A stretch of DNA of 54,717 nt, taken from assembly GCA_002347565.1 (NCBI GenBank), contig DDXR01000003.1, forward strand, positions 1 through 54,717, in the 5' to 3' direction. The stretch is from a bacterium UBP2_UBA2255. Lineage in GTDB: Bacteria > Edwardsbacteria > AC1 > EtOH8. Made by a program: the position numbers and the translations under genes. This document shows, in pieces, positions 8,539 through 17,493 of the stretch. How positions within the stretch are numbered: the first letter of the stretch is position 1; every line of letters begins with the position of its first letter. The notes under the pieces are model-generated. The model was not told the DNA's origin and searched no databases. It worked only from the letters and a program-made list of their open reading frames with translations.

Positions 8539-9821
8539 CCGCCGGGTTGCTCCTCTACAACCTGCTGGCGGCGCTGGTTTTCATCGTCTGCTGGCCGTTC
8601 CTGCTGGCCGCCTGCCTGGCCGGGGCAGGCGGGAAGTGGCGCGGCCGCTGCGGGCTGGTCCCGAAGCGGTCCGACGTTCCGGTGTGGATCCACGCGGCCT
8701 CGGTGGGGGAGGTCAACGCGATCGCGCCGTTGACGACCGAGCTCCGGGCGCGTCGGCCGGAACGGGCCATCGTGCTGTCCACCATGACGGAGACCGGCCA
8801 GCTGCGTGCCCGCGAACTGCTGGGTCCCGCCGGGGAGGTTTTTTTCTTTCCGGCCGACTTCGCCTGGGCGCAGGCCGCCGCGCTGCGACGGCTGAGCCCG
8901 GCGCTGGTGGTGCTGGTCGAGACCGAGCTGTGGCCAAATCTACTGTGGCAGTGCCACCAGCGGAAGATCCCCGTGGTGCTGGTCAACGCCCGGCTGTCCG
9001 CGAGATCGCTGCCGCATTACCGGCGGGCCGCCTTCCTCTTCCGGCCGCTGCTGGATACGGTGCGGGCCATCGCCTGTCAAAGCGAGGAGGACGCCCGCCG
9101 CTACCGGTCGCTGGGCGTGCGGCCGGAGGTCGTGCGGGTGCTGGGCAACATGAAGTACGACGGCATCAAGGGCCCGGTTTCAAGTGACGAGAAACGAAAC
9201 CTGCGCCGGGAGTTCGGCATTCCCGATGGCGCGGTCGTGCTGACGGCGGGCAGCACACGCGAGGGCGAGGAGATCCTGCTGCTCGATGCGTGGGCGGCCG
9301 TGATGCAGAATGTAAAATACGGAATGCACAATGCAAGATTGATCGTCGCCCCGCGGCATCCGGCGCGGTTCGCCGAGGTCGAATCCCTGCTGAAGGAGCG
9401 GGCGGTCAGGTACACGACCAGAAGCCAACAGCGGAAAGCCCGCGGCCCTGCGGCGGCCGGCGTCCTGCTGCTCGACACCATCGGCGAGCTGGTCGATGCC
9501 TATGCCGCGGCCGACGTGGCCTTCGTGGGCGGCAGCCTGGTGCCGGTGGGCGGGCACAACCCGCTGGAGCCTGCGGCGCTGGGCCTGCCGGTCGTCTTCG
9601 GGCCGCACATGTTCAACGCGCAGGAAAGCGCGGACGGCCTGGTCACGGCGGGTGGGGCGGTCCCGGTCAATTCGGCCGGGGCATTGGCCGCGGTCCTGTG
9701 CGCGTGGCTGGGGAACCCGCAGGAACGGGCGCGTATCGGCAAATGTGCGGCGCAGGTCGTTGACGAGAAGCGGGGTGCCATGCGGCGCACGGTCGAACTG
9801 ATCGAGGCAATGCTCGCATGA
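8535..9821 (+). CDS. waaA: 3-deoxy-D-manno-octulosonic acid (Kdo) transferase
   Basis: 428 residues, a GT-B glycosyltransferase. An N-terminal membrane anchor (about 1-25) precedes HAASVGEVNA, which contains the catalytic Glu. The C-terminal half carries LIVAPRHPARF and GGSLVPVGGHNPLEP, both diagnostic of WaaA. It transfers Kdo from CMP-Kdo to lipid A precursor at the inner membrane. GTG start overlaps the kinase stop; its own stop overlaps lpxK in ATGA. Oddity: about residues 257-269 are encoded by an AT-rich stretch that looks like an intergenic repeat (see 9305-9340). Confidence 0.93.
   Translation: MTAGLLLYNLLAALVFIVCWPFLLAACLAGAGGKWRGRCGLVPKRSDVPVWIHAASVGEVNAIAPLTTELRARRPERAIVLSTMTETGQLRARELLGPAGEVFFFPADFAWAQAAALRRLSPALVVLVETELWPNLLWQCHQRKIPVVLVNARLSARSLPHYRRAAFLFRPLLDTVRAIACQSEEDARRYRSLGVRPEVVRVLGNMKYDGIKGPVSSDEKRNLRREFGIPDGAVVLTAGSTREGEEILLLDAWAAVMQNVKYGMHNARLIVAPRHPARFAEVESLLKERAVRYTTRSQQRKARGPAAAGVLLLDTIGELVDAYAAADVAFVGGSLVPVGGHNPLEPAALGLPVVFGPHMFNAQESADGLVTAGGAVPVNSAGALAAVLCAWLGNPQERARIGKCAAQVVDEKRGAMRRTVELIEAMLA
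9305..9340 (+). repeat. Intergenic-type AATGxxAAATG repeat embedded in waaA
   Basis: A run of short A/T-rich units (AATGTAAAAT, GGAATGCACAATGC) resembles the 'aatgcaaaatg' simple repeats common between genes, such as that at 35031-35062. Here it is read in frame within WaaA just before the conserved APRHP motif, where family members are more variable. Confidence 0.5.
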
Positions 9822-10876
9822 AGGACCTGCTGTCGATCTTGCTGCTGTGGCCGCTGGCGGCGGCCTATGGGGCGGTCGTCTGGTTGCGAACAGAGCCGTA
9901 TCGACTGGGTTGGTTGAGAGCGCATTCTGCCGGCATTCCGGTGATCTCGATCGGAAACATCACCGCGGGCGGCACCGGCAAAACGCCGATGGCCATCCAT
10001 GTCGCGCAGATCCTGATGAAGCGTGGGGTGCGCGTGGCCGTACTGTCGCGCGGCTATAAGCGCAAGGTTCGTTCGGGAACGGCCCCGCTCGTCGCCAGCG
10101 ACGGCTCGTCGTTGAAATGCGCCGTGGCCGAGGCCGGCGACGAGCCGTACCTGATCGCCGCGCGCCTGCTGGGATCGCCCGGAAGGCCGGGTGCGATGGT
10201 GATCGTGGGAAGGGACCGCGTCGCTGGTGCACGGAAGGCGGTCGAGTTGGGGGCTCAGGCCATCGTGCTGGACGACGGTTTCCAGCACCTGCGGCTGCGG
10301 CGGGACCTGGACATCGTGCTGCTGGACTCCGGGCGCCCGCTGGGCAACGGCTGGCTGCTGCCGGCGGGCCGTCTGCGGGAACTCCCCGGCGCGCTGGACC
10401 GGGCATCGGCACTGGTGTTCACCCGGGCCGCCGCGGCCGGGCGTCCCTCCGGTTTCGACCGCCTGGCCGCCGGAAAGCCGGCCTTCGCGTTGCGCCATGT
10501 GCCCGTGGGATTGCTCCGCTGGCGGTCGGGCACGGCGACGGAGCCCGCGGAGTTGACGGGACGGCGAGTCCTGCTGTTTTCGGGCATCGCGCGGCCCGAA
10601 TCTTTCGGGCGCAGCGTCCGGGACCTGGGGGTCGCGTACCACCAGAACCTGACATTCGGCGATCACCACCACTACTCGGATGCGGATCTTGCCAGGATCG
10701 CCGCCGCCGCGGCGCCCTGCGACGCGCTGGTCACCACCGAGAAGGACGCGGCGCGCCTGCCCCTGACCTGGTGCCCCGGCAAGCCCGTGTACGTCCTGCG
10801 GATCGGCATCGAGTTCGTGAAGGATGCGGAGCAATTCGAGCATCTGGTCGTGACGGCGGCGGGGAAGAGCGCATGA
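9818..10876 (+). CDS. lpxK: Tetraacyldisaccharide 4'-kinase
   Basis: 352 residues. An N-terminal membrane helix is followed by SIGNITAGGTGKTP, the LpxK P-loop, and later DDGFQHL, the family motif around the second active-site segment. LpxK phosphorylates the 4' position of the lipid A disaccharide on the cytoplasmic face of the inner membrane. It overlaps waaA upstream and nadA downstream by ATGA. Length is normal. Confidence 0.95.
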   Translation: MKDLLSILLLWPLAAAYGAVVWLRTEPYRLGWLRAHSAGIPVISIGNITAGGTGKTPMAIHVAQILMKRGVRVAVLSRGYKRKVRSGTAPLVASDGSSLKCAVAEAGDEPYLIAARLLGSPGRPGAMVIVGRDRVAGARKAVELGAQAIVLDDGFQHLRLRRDLDIVLLDSGRPLGNGWLLPAGRLRELPGALDRASALVFTRAAAAGRPSGFDRLAAGKPAFALRHVPVGLLRWRSGTATEPAELTGRRVLLFSGIARPESFGRSVRDLGVAYHQNLTFGDHHHYSDADLARIAAAAAPCDALVTTEKDAARLPLTWCPGKPVYVLRIGIEFVKDAEQFEHLVVTAAGKSA

Positions 10877-11811
10877 CGCTCGAGGAATACCAGAAACAAT
10901 CGACCGACGGCCTGTACCGGGCCATCGCGCGGCTCAAGGCCGCGCGGGACGCAGTGTTCCTGGTGCACAACTACCAGGCGCTCGAAGTCCAGAAGATCGC
11001 CGACCACATCGGCGACTCGTTGGCGCTGGCCCAGGCCGCGGCCCGGACAGCCGCCCGGCTGATCGTCTTCTGCGGCGTGCACTTCATGGCCGAGAGCGCC
11101 AAGGTCCTCAACCCCGGCAAGAAAGTGATCATGCCCGACCCGGCAGCGGGCTGCCCGATGGCCGACATGGTCACGGCCGGCCAGTTGATCGCCGCGAAGA
11201 AGGCATACGGCGATCCGGTGGTGGTCGCCTACGTCAACACCTCGGCCGCGGTCAAGGCCGAGAGCGACGTCTGCTGCACCTCGTCCAACGCGGTCCGGAT
11301 CGTGTCGTCGATCCCGCCGGACCGCAAGATCCTCTTCGTCCCCGACCGCAACCTCGGGTCCTACGCCGCCAGGATGTCCGGCCGCGAGCTGATCCTGTGG
11401 CCCGGCCACTGCTACGTGCACGACCGCTTCACGGTCGGCGACGCGGAAACGGCGCGGGACGAGCATCCCGGCGCGCGCCTGGTGGTCCACCCCGAGTGCC
11501 CGCCGGAGGTGGCGGCCCTGGCCGACGACGTGGCCTCGACCTCGGGCATGGTGCAGCTGGTGCGGAACCGGCCGAAGCAGGACGAGTGGATCATCGGCAC
11601 GGAGATGGGCCTGGTCGAGCAACTATCGGCGGCGTACCCCAACAAGGCCATCCACCCGCTGTCGCGCCGCGCCGTGTGCAACAACATGAAGCTGACCACG
11701 CTGGCCAAGGTGGCCTGGGCGCTGGAGCACGAGGCGAACGAGGTGACGGTGCCGGACGAGATCGCGGCCCGCGCCAAGCGCGCCTTGGACCGGATGCTGG
11801 AGCTGTCGTAG
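10873..11811 (+). CDS. nadA: Quinolinate synthase NadA
   Basis: 312 residues. NadA condenses iminoaspartate with dihydroxyacetone phosphate using a [4Fe-4S] cluster. The expected cysteine ligands are seen in VFCGVHFMAE, DVCCTSSNA and near the C-terminus in VCNNMKL. The substrate-binding VHNYQ and VHPECP motifs are present. The ATG overlaps the lpxK stop. A NAD biosynthesis gene in an LPS operon is not functionally obvious, and the overlaps suggest simple cotranscription. nadB and nadC are not in the window. Confidence 0.95.
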   Translation: MTLEEYQKQSTDGLYRAIARLKAARDAVFLVHNYQALEVQKIADHIGDSLALAQAAARTAARLIVFCGVHFMAESAKVLNPGKKVIMPDPAAGCPMADMVTAGQLIAAKKAYGDPVVVAYVNTSAAVKAESDVCCTSSNAVRIVSSIPPDRKILFVPDRNLGSYAARMSGRELILWPGHCYVHDRFTVGDAETARDEHPGARLVVHPECPPEVAALADDVASTSGMVQLVRNRPKQDEWIIGTEMGLVEQLSAAYPNKAIHPLSRRAVCNNMKLTTLAKVAWALEHEANEVTVPDEIAARAKRALDRMLELS

Positions 11812-11815
11812 CCGG

Positions 11816-13045
11816 ATGCAGACACCCGACGTCCTGCGCATCCCGGACTTCCGCCGCTTCATGGCCGGCCGGTTCTTCATCATAGTATCCATTCAGATGG
11901 TGTCGGTGATCGTGGGGTGGCAGGTCTACGAGCTGACCCGCGACCCGCTGGCGCTGGGGATGATCGGGCTGGCCGAGGCGCTGGCGTTCTTCTCGGTGGC
12001 GTTGTTCGGCGGGCACTACGCCGACACCCACGACCGCCAGCGGACCATGACCGCCACCTCCGCGGTGCTGACGCTGTGCGCCGGCACCCTGCTGTGGCTC
12101 TCCTGGCGCTGCGGCGCGACGCTGCAGCGGACCACCCTGCCGGTCTACGGCGTGATCGCGCTGATGGGAGTGGTGCGGGCCTACCTGGCGCCGGCCACCA
12201 TGGCGCTGTCGGCGCAGATCGTGCCGCGGGAGCTCTACGCCCGGATGGCGGCCTACAACAGCCTGACGTTCCAGGTCGGCGCCGTGGGCGGGCCGGCAGT
12301 GGCCGGGCTGATCTACGGGTTCTGGGGCGTGAAGGCCGCCTACGCCGCGGCGCTGGCGATGGGCATCGCCGGCTCGGCAGCGGCCGCCGCGATCGGGTCC
12401 TACGGCGTACCGCGCCGCAACGGCGGCGAGCCGATCATGACCAGCCTGGCGAGCGGCGTCAGGTTCGTCTTCGGCAACCCCGTCGTGCTGCCGGCGATGA
12501 GCCTGGACATGTTCGCGGTGCTGTTCGGCGGCGCCACCGCCATGCTGCCGATGGTGGCCGACGTCATCCTGCACGTCGGCCCCCAGGGGCTGGGTTTCCT
12601 GCGAGCGGCGCCGGCGGTGGGCGCGGGGCTGATGGCGCTGACGCTGGCCCACCGCCCGCCCCTGCACAACGCGGGCCGCAAGCTGCTGTGGGTGGTGGCG
12701 GGCTTCGGCGCCGGCATGATGGTGTTCGCGCTGTCGCGCAACTTCTGGCTGTCGCTGGCGGCGCTGGCGCTCTCCGGCGCGGTGGACAACATCAGCGTGG
12801 TGATCCGCCAGACGATCGTCCAGCTCTACACGCCGGACGAGATGCGGGGCCGGGTGGCGGCGGTCAACGGCGTGTTCATCGGCTCGAGCAACGAGATCGG
12901 AGCCTTCGAGAGCGGCGTGGCGGCCAAGCTGCTGGGCCTGGTGCCGTCGCTGGTGTTCAACAGCGGGATGACGTTCATCACGGCGGGCATCGTAGCCGGG
13001 GCCTCGCCGGCGCTGCGGCGATTGGATCTGTCGAAGACCCGTTGA
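11816..13045 (+). CDS. Major facilitator superfamily exporter (DHA3/EntS-like)
   Basis: 409 residues, almost entirely membrane helices, about 12. The MFS loop motif between helices 2 and 3 is visible as GGHYADTHDRQRTM. The helix 1 and 2 region (FRRFMAGRFF ... VGWQVYELT) resembles DHA3-family drug or siderophore exporters. It starts four bases after nadA, so it closes this operon. Substrate cannot be told. Confidence 0.82.
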   Translation: MQTPDVLRIPDFRRFMAGRFFIIVSIQMVSVIVGWQVYELTRDPLALGMIGLAEALAFFSVALFGGHYADTHDRQRTMTATSAVLTLCAGTLLWLSWRCGATLQRTTLPVYGVIALMGVVRAYLAPATMALSAQIVPRELYARMAAYNSLTFQVGAVGGPAVAGLIYGFWGVKAAYAAALAMGIAGSAAAAAIGSYGVPRRNGGEPIMTSLASGVRFVFGNPVVLPAMSLDMFAVLFGGATAMLPMVADVILHVGPQGLGFLRAAPAVGAGLMALTLAHRPPLHNAGRKLLWVVAGFGAGMMVFALSRNFWLSLAALALSGAVDNISVVIRQTIVQLYTPDEMRGRVAAVNGVFIGSSNEIGAFESGVAAKLLGLVPSLVFNSGMTFITAGIVAGASPALRRLDLSKTR

Positions 13046-13050
13046 CCAAA

Positions 13051-13091
13051 CCCCGGTCCCCTTCCCTCGAGGGAAGGGGCAGAGGTTAGGT
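13051..13091. repeat. REP-like palindromic repeat, copy 1
   Basis: CCCCTTCCCTCGAGGGAAGGGG, a perfect palindrome reading outward from TCGA, followed by a GAGGTTAGG tail. Related elements are at 18414-18448 and 29038-29133. It lies in the 61-base gap after the MFS gene and could also act as a hairpin after transcription. Confidence 0.7.
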
Positions 13092-13106
13092 TCAGGAGGC
13101 GATGAA

Positions 13107-13568
13107 ATGAACAAACTAATCGCATTATCCCTGCTGTGCGCGGTGTTTCTGGGCGTCCGTACTCATGCACAAATAAAAGGGATGACAGCTCGGCCCACCG
13201 AAGCGGGGAAGTATGGATGCATCACGGAAGAGGTTAGCGTAGTGGGAACGCATGAACCGTTGCCCGGCGCCATAGTCCGTGTGTTAGGCACGGGGCTTAT
13301 CGCAACAGTGGATAGCAGCGGTGAGTATGCCATTTTCGATGTACCCATCGGCGCCCACACGGTTCTGGTTCGGAAAACTGGTTATAAGCAGTATATCCGC
13401 AATGTAACGGTCGATACCTCGGGATTGACTCGGTGCAGTTTTATGATCAGGGATACGCTGTCTGAGAATGTATTCCATGCTTGGCCTCGCTGGATGGTTC
13501 ACCCAGACCGCACCTCTTCGCGGCATTTTTGGACGGAAGAGGAAATCAACAAACTCCCCGGCCATTGA
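13107..13568 (+). CDS. Small exported protein with a carboxypeptidase-regulatory-like domain
   Basis: 153 residues. The N-terminal signal peptide (about 1-22, ending near THAQ) is followed by a single carboxypeptidase-regulatory/TonB-plug-like beta sandwich (about 45-112; GAIVRVLGTG ... AIFDVPIGAHTVLVRKTGYK). Such domains are usually modules of larger surface proteins, but here one stands alone with a short C-terminal tail. SD AGGAGG precedes the ATG. Base composition is clearly AT-richer than the flanking genes, suggesting recent arrival. Function unknown. Confidence 0.7.
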   Translation: MNKLIALSLLCAVFLGVRTHAQIKGMTARPTEAGKYGCITEEVSVVGTHEPLPGAIVRVLGTGLIATVDSSGEYAIFDVPIGAHTVLVRKTGYKQYIRNVTVDTSGLTRCSFMIRDTLSENVFHAWPRWMVHPDRTSSRHFWTEEEINKLPGH

Positions 13569-13569
13569 C

Positions 13570-13597
13570 TGGATTCCCGTTTTCACGGGAATGACGA
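13570..13597. repeat. GGATTCCCGTTTTCACGGGAATGAC-type repeat
   Basis: Short inverted repeat ATTCCCGT / ACGGGAAT immediately after the small exported protein gene. A related, longer version lies at 20409-20453. The rest of the 132-base gap before scpA holds A-rich AACAACC repeats and no gene. Confidence 0.6.
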
Positions 13598-13700
13598 GAC
13601 CCCAGCAATTATTCGTGTTACGATTTGATGAATTCGTAACACTTTCCGCGACCCCGCGAACAACCAACAACGAACAACCAAGAACGGATAGTACAAACTA

Positions 13701-14783
13701 ATGCCCACCGCACCCTACAGCGTCAAGCTCGAGGTCTTCGAGGGACCGCTCGACCTGCTGCTCTACCTGATCCGCAAGGAAGAGCTGGACATCTACGACA
13801 TCCCGATCGCGCGGATCACCCAGCAGTACCTGGACTACCTGGAGTTCATGAAGACCCTCAACCTGGAGATCGCCGGGGAGTTCCTGGTGATGGCGGCCAC
13901 CCTGCTGAAGATCAAGTCCAAGCTGTTGCTGCCGCGCCACCCCGAGATCGAGGGCGAGGAGGCCGAGGACCCGCGGCGCGACCTGGTGCTGCAGCTGCTG
14001 GAATACAAGAAGTTCAAGGAGGCCGCCGGCCGGCTGGAGGAGAAGGAGACCCGCCAGCGGCTGATGTATCCGCGGCCCCGGGGCGCCTTCGACAAGCCCG
14101 ATCCGGCCTCGGCCGAGCCGCCGGCGCCCGAAGTCGGCCTGTTCGACCTGCTGGCCGCCTTCCGCCAGGTGGTGGACCGTTTGGACAAGGTGGACATCTA
14201 CAGCATCGTGGGCGAGGACATCACCATCGAGGAGCGGATCGACTTCATCCAGGGCCGGATCCGCGACCACGGCAAGCTCAGCTTCCTGGGGCTGTTCGAG
14301 GGCGAGCCGCGGCGCATCGTGGTGGTGGTGACCTTCTTCGCCCTGCTGGAGCTGATCCGGCTGGGGCGTGCGGTGGTCCGCCAGCGGGGCCTGTTCGGCG
14401 AGATCTGGATCTACGCCCCCAACCGCACCGACATCGAGCCCGAACTGCGCGACGAGTACCAGCCGCCGCAGCCGAAGCGGCGGACACTCCCGCCGGCGAA
14501 TGGCGCCACGGCCGCCGCGGCCCCCACGGCGGAAGGGCCGGCGGAGGCCGCCATGCCGGAGCACGAGCGGCTGATCGGCATTGCCGAGGAGGAGACCGCG
14601 GCCCCAGAGGGCGCGGCGGGCGCGCCGCCGGCCATTGCCCTGCCGCAGCCGGAAGAGCCGCGCCACGAGCCGACGGTAGTCGCCCCGGCTGGCGCCGGCT
14701 CCCGCGCCGCTGCCGACGATCAATCGGACGGCATCCCCACGGCGGCGGAGCAGCCGCCGCGGCCGCCGCGCACCGGGGAGTAG
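13701..14783 (+). CDS. scpA: Segregation and condensation protein A
   Basis: 360 residues. Residues 1 to about 255 match ScpA, the kleisin subunit of the SMC-ScpAB condensin, starting with the typical VKLEVFEGPLDLLLYLI and including LEIAGEFLVMAATLL. The remaining roughly 105 residues are a low-complexity Ala/Pro/Glu-rich tail that ordinary ScpA proteins (about 250 residues) lack. scpB does not follow. Instead an EnvC-like gene begins 13 bases downstream. Confidence 0.93.
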   Translation: MPTAPYSVKLEVFEGPLDLLLYLIRKEELDIYDIPIARITQQYLDYLEFMKTLNLEIAGEFLVMAATLLKIKSKLLLPRHPEIEGEEAEDPRRDLVLQLLEYKKFKEAAGRLEEKETRQRLMYPRPRGAFDKPDPASAEPPAPEVGLFDLLAAFRQVVDRLDKVDIYSIVGEDITIEERIDFIQGRIRDHGKLSFLGLFEGEPRRIVVVVTFFALLELIRLGRAVVRQRGLFGEIWIYAPNRTDIEPELRDEYQPPQPKRRTLPPANGATAAAAPTAEGPAEAAMPEHERLIGIAEEETAAPEGAAGAPPAIALPQPEEPRHEPTVVAPAGAGSRAAADDQSDGIPTAAEQPPRPPRTGE

Positions 14784-14796
14784 CGGGCGTACAGCC

Positions 14797-15975
14797 GTGC
14801 CGCATTTCACCCGACACCGGCTGGCCCTGCTGGCACTGGCCGCGCTGGCCGCGGCGCCGCTGGCGGCCCAGAACCAGGGCGACCAGGAGACCGAGCTCAA
14901 GGAGATCCGCCGTAAGCTGGCCGCTGCCCGGAACCGCGCGACCGAGTTGAAGGGCCGGGAGCGGTCGATCCTGGAGCAGCTGGAGCGCACCGCCGATGAG
15001 GTCAACCTGGCCCGCCAGGTGCTGGGGGCGTTGCGGGCCAAGGAGAACCGCATCAACGCCGAGGTCAGGAAGCTCGACGGCCAGCTGCTGGTGGCCGAAT
15101 CGGGGCTGGTGCGTCAGGAGGCGGTGATGCAGACCCGCCTGCGCGAGATCTACAAGCGGGGCCGGGTGCACCAGCTGGAGTACCTGCTGTCCGAACGGTC
15201 GTTGGCGGAGGTCGCCAAGCGGTACCGGTACCTGTCGCTGATCACCCAGCAGGACCGCGCGTTGTACGAGGCCATCCGGCGTGAGAAGGCGGGAATCGTG
15301 CGCGACAAGGCCGACCGCGAGAGCAAGCTGATGACCCTGGCCGAGGTCCGGGGCGAGACCGAGCGCGAAATGGCGCAGCTCAAGGATGATGAGGCGCGCC
15401 AGAAAAAACTGCTCGACAAGGTGCGTCGCGAAAAGACCTCGCAGGAGGCGCTGGCCAAGGAGTTGGCGGCCGCGGCCAAGAAGCTGCAGAAGATGATCGA
15501 GGAGCTGGAGCGGAGGCGCAAGGCGGAGCTGGCCGCCCGGCCGTCGTACGCCAGGCTGCCGACCGCCAGCTACCTGGAGAAGAACCAGGGATCGCTGGAC
15601 TGGCCCTGCGATGGCACGCTGCACTCCGATTTCGGTCTGAAAAAGCACAGCAGGTACAATACCTACATCCAGAACAACGGGATCGACATTCTGTCTCGCC
15701 CCGGTGCGCCGGTGCGGGCGGTGGCCGGGGGGACCGTTGTCTACGCCGAGCGGTTCCTGGGGTACGGCAACGTGGTGCTGGTCGACCACCAGTCCGGCTA
15801 CTACACCCTGTACGGCAACCTGGCCGACATGACGGTGGCCGCCGGCGGCGCGGTCGGCAAGGACCAGACCATCGGCACGGTGGGCGGGACGGTGGACGGC
15901 CCGATCCTGCACTTCGAGGTGCGCAAGGGCGGCAAGCCGGTCGACCCCCGGGAGTGGCTGAAACGCAGGCGGTGA
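14797..15975 (+). CDS. EnvC-like murein hydrolase activator (coiled coil plus degenerate LytM/M23)
   Basis: 392 residues. Signal peptide (about 1-25), long Lys/Glu/Arg-rich coiled coil (about 28-245), then a LytM/M23 domain (about 270-390). Zinc ligands are partly lost: the usual HxGxD reads NNGID, and the HLH of the last motif reads ILH in GPILHFEVR. A non-catalytic activator of amidases, as E. coli EnvC, is therefore more likely than a peptidase. It probably acts in the periplasm at division sites. GTG start, 13 bases after scpA. Confidence 0.85.
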   Translation: MPHFTRHRLALLALAALAAAPLAAQNQGDQETELKEIRRKLAAARNRATELKGRERSILEQLERTADEVNLARQVLGALRAKENRINAEVRKLDGQLLVAESGLVRQEAVMQTRLREIYKRGRVHQLEYLLSERSLAEVAKRYRYLSLITQQDRALYEAIRREKAGIVRDKADRESKLMTLAEVRGETEREMAQLKDDEARQKKLLDKVRREKTSQEALAKELAAAAKKLQKMIEELERRRKAELAARPSYARLPTASYLEKNQGSLDWPCDGTLHSDFGLKKHSRYNTYIQNNGIDILSRPGAPVRAVAGGTVVYAERFLGYGNVVLVDHQSGYYTLYGNLADMTVAAGGAVGKDQTIGTVGGTVDGPILHFEVRKGGKPVDPREWLKRRR

Positions 15976-15995
15976 GCGGCCCGGCATCGTGATAC

Positions 15996-16034
15996 AAATC
16001 AAGCCCCCGGCGGAGCTCGCCGGGGGCTTGATTT
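15996..16034. terminator. Bidirectional terminator between convergent genes
   Basis: Perfect 17-bp arms (AAATCAAGCCCCCGGCG and complement) with a 5-base loop between the EnvC-like gene and the minus-strand TPR gene. The A/T-rich ends suit both directions. Confidence 0.85.
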
Positions 16035-16048
16035 ATTCGGGGAGGCAG

Positions 16049-17470
16049 TCAGCTGCCGGAGCCTGCCAGCTCATCCAGCCGGCTGCGATACTTGAACGAG
16101 GTCGCCTTGCGGTCCAGCGAGGCGTACCGCCCGATGGCCGACTCCCGGGCGGCAGCTGAGCCGCACACCTGGAATAGAGTGTACTGGATATCGGCCTGGC
16201 GCTCGTCGTCCCGTTCGCCCGCCGCCAGTTCGCCGAGCAGGGCCTCGGCCGCCGCCGCGTCCGTCAGTGCGAGAATCCTGGCCTTGAGCAGCCGGCAGGA
16301 AAACGCCAGCGGTGCCTGGTTCATTTCCCCGGCCAGCGCCGACGCTTCGTCGTTCCAGGCGTTCGCGCCGTCGGCGCCGCCCAGCATCAGGCACAGCTCG
16401 GCCCTGCTCTTGATCTGTCCGCCCAGGTAGTTTCGCATCTGCAGCTCGCGGCCCAGGGCGATGGCCCGGTCGAGATGATCGGCGGCCTTGGCGGTGTCCC
16501 CCTGCAGCCGGTAGAGCTCGCCCAGGTCACCCAAAACGATGCTCTGGCCGTGCTTGTCGCCCAACTGCGCGGCGATGGTATATTTTTCGGCGAAACAGGC
16601 CAAGGCCTCACCGTAGCGGCCGTGGTCCAGGTGCTCCACCCCGATGTTGCCCAGCGCGATGCCGATGCTGCGGCGGTCGCCCAGTTTGCGAACGATGCCG
16701 AGGTAGGCAACGAAGCATCGCATCGCCTCCGCGGGCCGGGCGAGGTTGGAGTGGAGGATCCCCAGGTTGCAATACGCCACGCCCATGCTGCGGACGTCGC
16801 CCAGCCGGGTGGCCAGCGCCAGCTGTCGTTCCATGCTCCGCAGGGCGGCTTGGTGGTCCTGGCGGTAGAGATGGATCACCCCGATCTCTCCTTCCATGTC
16901 GGCGACCGCCCGCGGATCGTGCTCCCGTTCCGCTTCCGCCAGGACCTGCCGGTAGATGCCCAGCGCCTGGTCCAGCCGGCCCTGCTCGGCGTGGATGATG
17001 GCGGCCGCCGTCATCGAGCGCTTGACCGTGCGCCGGTCCCCGGCGTCCTGCGCCAGCCGCAGCTGGCGCTCGAACCACTCCAGCGCCGTGCCATACTCGC
17101 CCTGCGACGAATAGATGTCGCCGATGCAGCCCGTCATCCGGGCGACCGCCGCGGCGTCGCCGATCCCGCGATATCGCTCGAGCGCGGAGCGGAAAAGATC
17201 GCCGGACTCGGCGAAGGAGTTGTTTTGCAGCAGGAAACGTCCCAGCGCGTTCTCGCCGTCTGCCACCAGCCGGTCGTCGGCGGTACGCCGCACGGATTCG
17301 AGGTCCCTGCGGTACAGCGTCTCGGCCCGGCCCCATTCGCCGACCAGCTGCAGCACGCCCGCCTTGCTGCGGCTGACCTCCAACGGGTAGTAGTCGTCCC
17401 GCCCCGGTCCGGCCGGGAGGACGGCCCATTTTCGCATCAACCGCTGCGGCGATGGCCGATGAGTGCGCAT
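16049..17470 (-). CDS. Tetratricopeptide-repeat protein (soluble)
   Basis: 473 residues made of about nine TPR or TPR-like units from residue 60 on, of the tetratricopeptide_7/12 style with GDRR/GNIG turns. There is no signal peptide, membrane helix or enzymatic domain, so a scaffold role is likely. The ATG at 17470 is chosen because the frame upstream overlaps the coding region of the preceding protease gene; a later ATG near 17438 is possible. It follows the M50-like gene by 23 bases, so the two form an operon and the TPR protein may be its partner. Repeat style is similar to the N-terminal half of the GGDEF protein at 45226-47052. Confidence 0.75.
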   Translation of the reverse strand: MRTHRPSPQRLMRKWAVLPAGPGRDDYYPLEVSRSKAGVLQLVGEWGRAETLYRRDLESVRRTADDRLVADGENALGRFLLQNNSFAESGDLFRSALERYRGIGDAAAVARMTGCIGDIYSSQGEYGTALEWFERQLRLAQDAGDRRTVKRSMTAAAIIHAEQGRLDQALGIYRQVLAEAEREHDPRAVADMEGEIGVIHLYRQDHQAALRSMERQLALATRLGDVRSMGVAYCNLGILHSNLARPAEAMRCFVAYLGIVRKLGDRRSIGIALGNIGVEHLDHGRYGEALACFAEKYTIAAQLGDKHGQSIVLGDLGELYRLQGDTAKAADHLDRAIALGRELQMRNYLGGQIKSRAELCLMLGGADGANAWNDEASALAGEMNQAPLAFSCRLLKARILALTDAAAAEALLGELAAGERDDERQADIQYTLFQVCGSAAARESAIGRYASLDRKATSFKYRSRLDELAGSGS

Positions 17471-17493
17471 GATCTTCGTCGGTCCGCGGAACG

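Noticed and set aside
13107..13568. The small carboxypeptidase-regulatory-like gene as a third gene-end cassette
   Set aside because: It is AT-richer and exported like the two cassettes, but I found no copy of the MFS 3' end or scpA 5' end around it.
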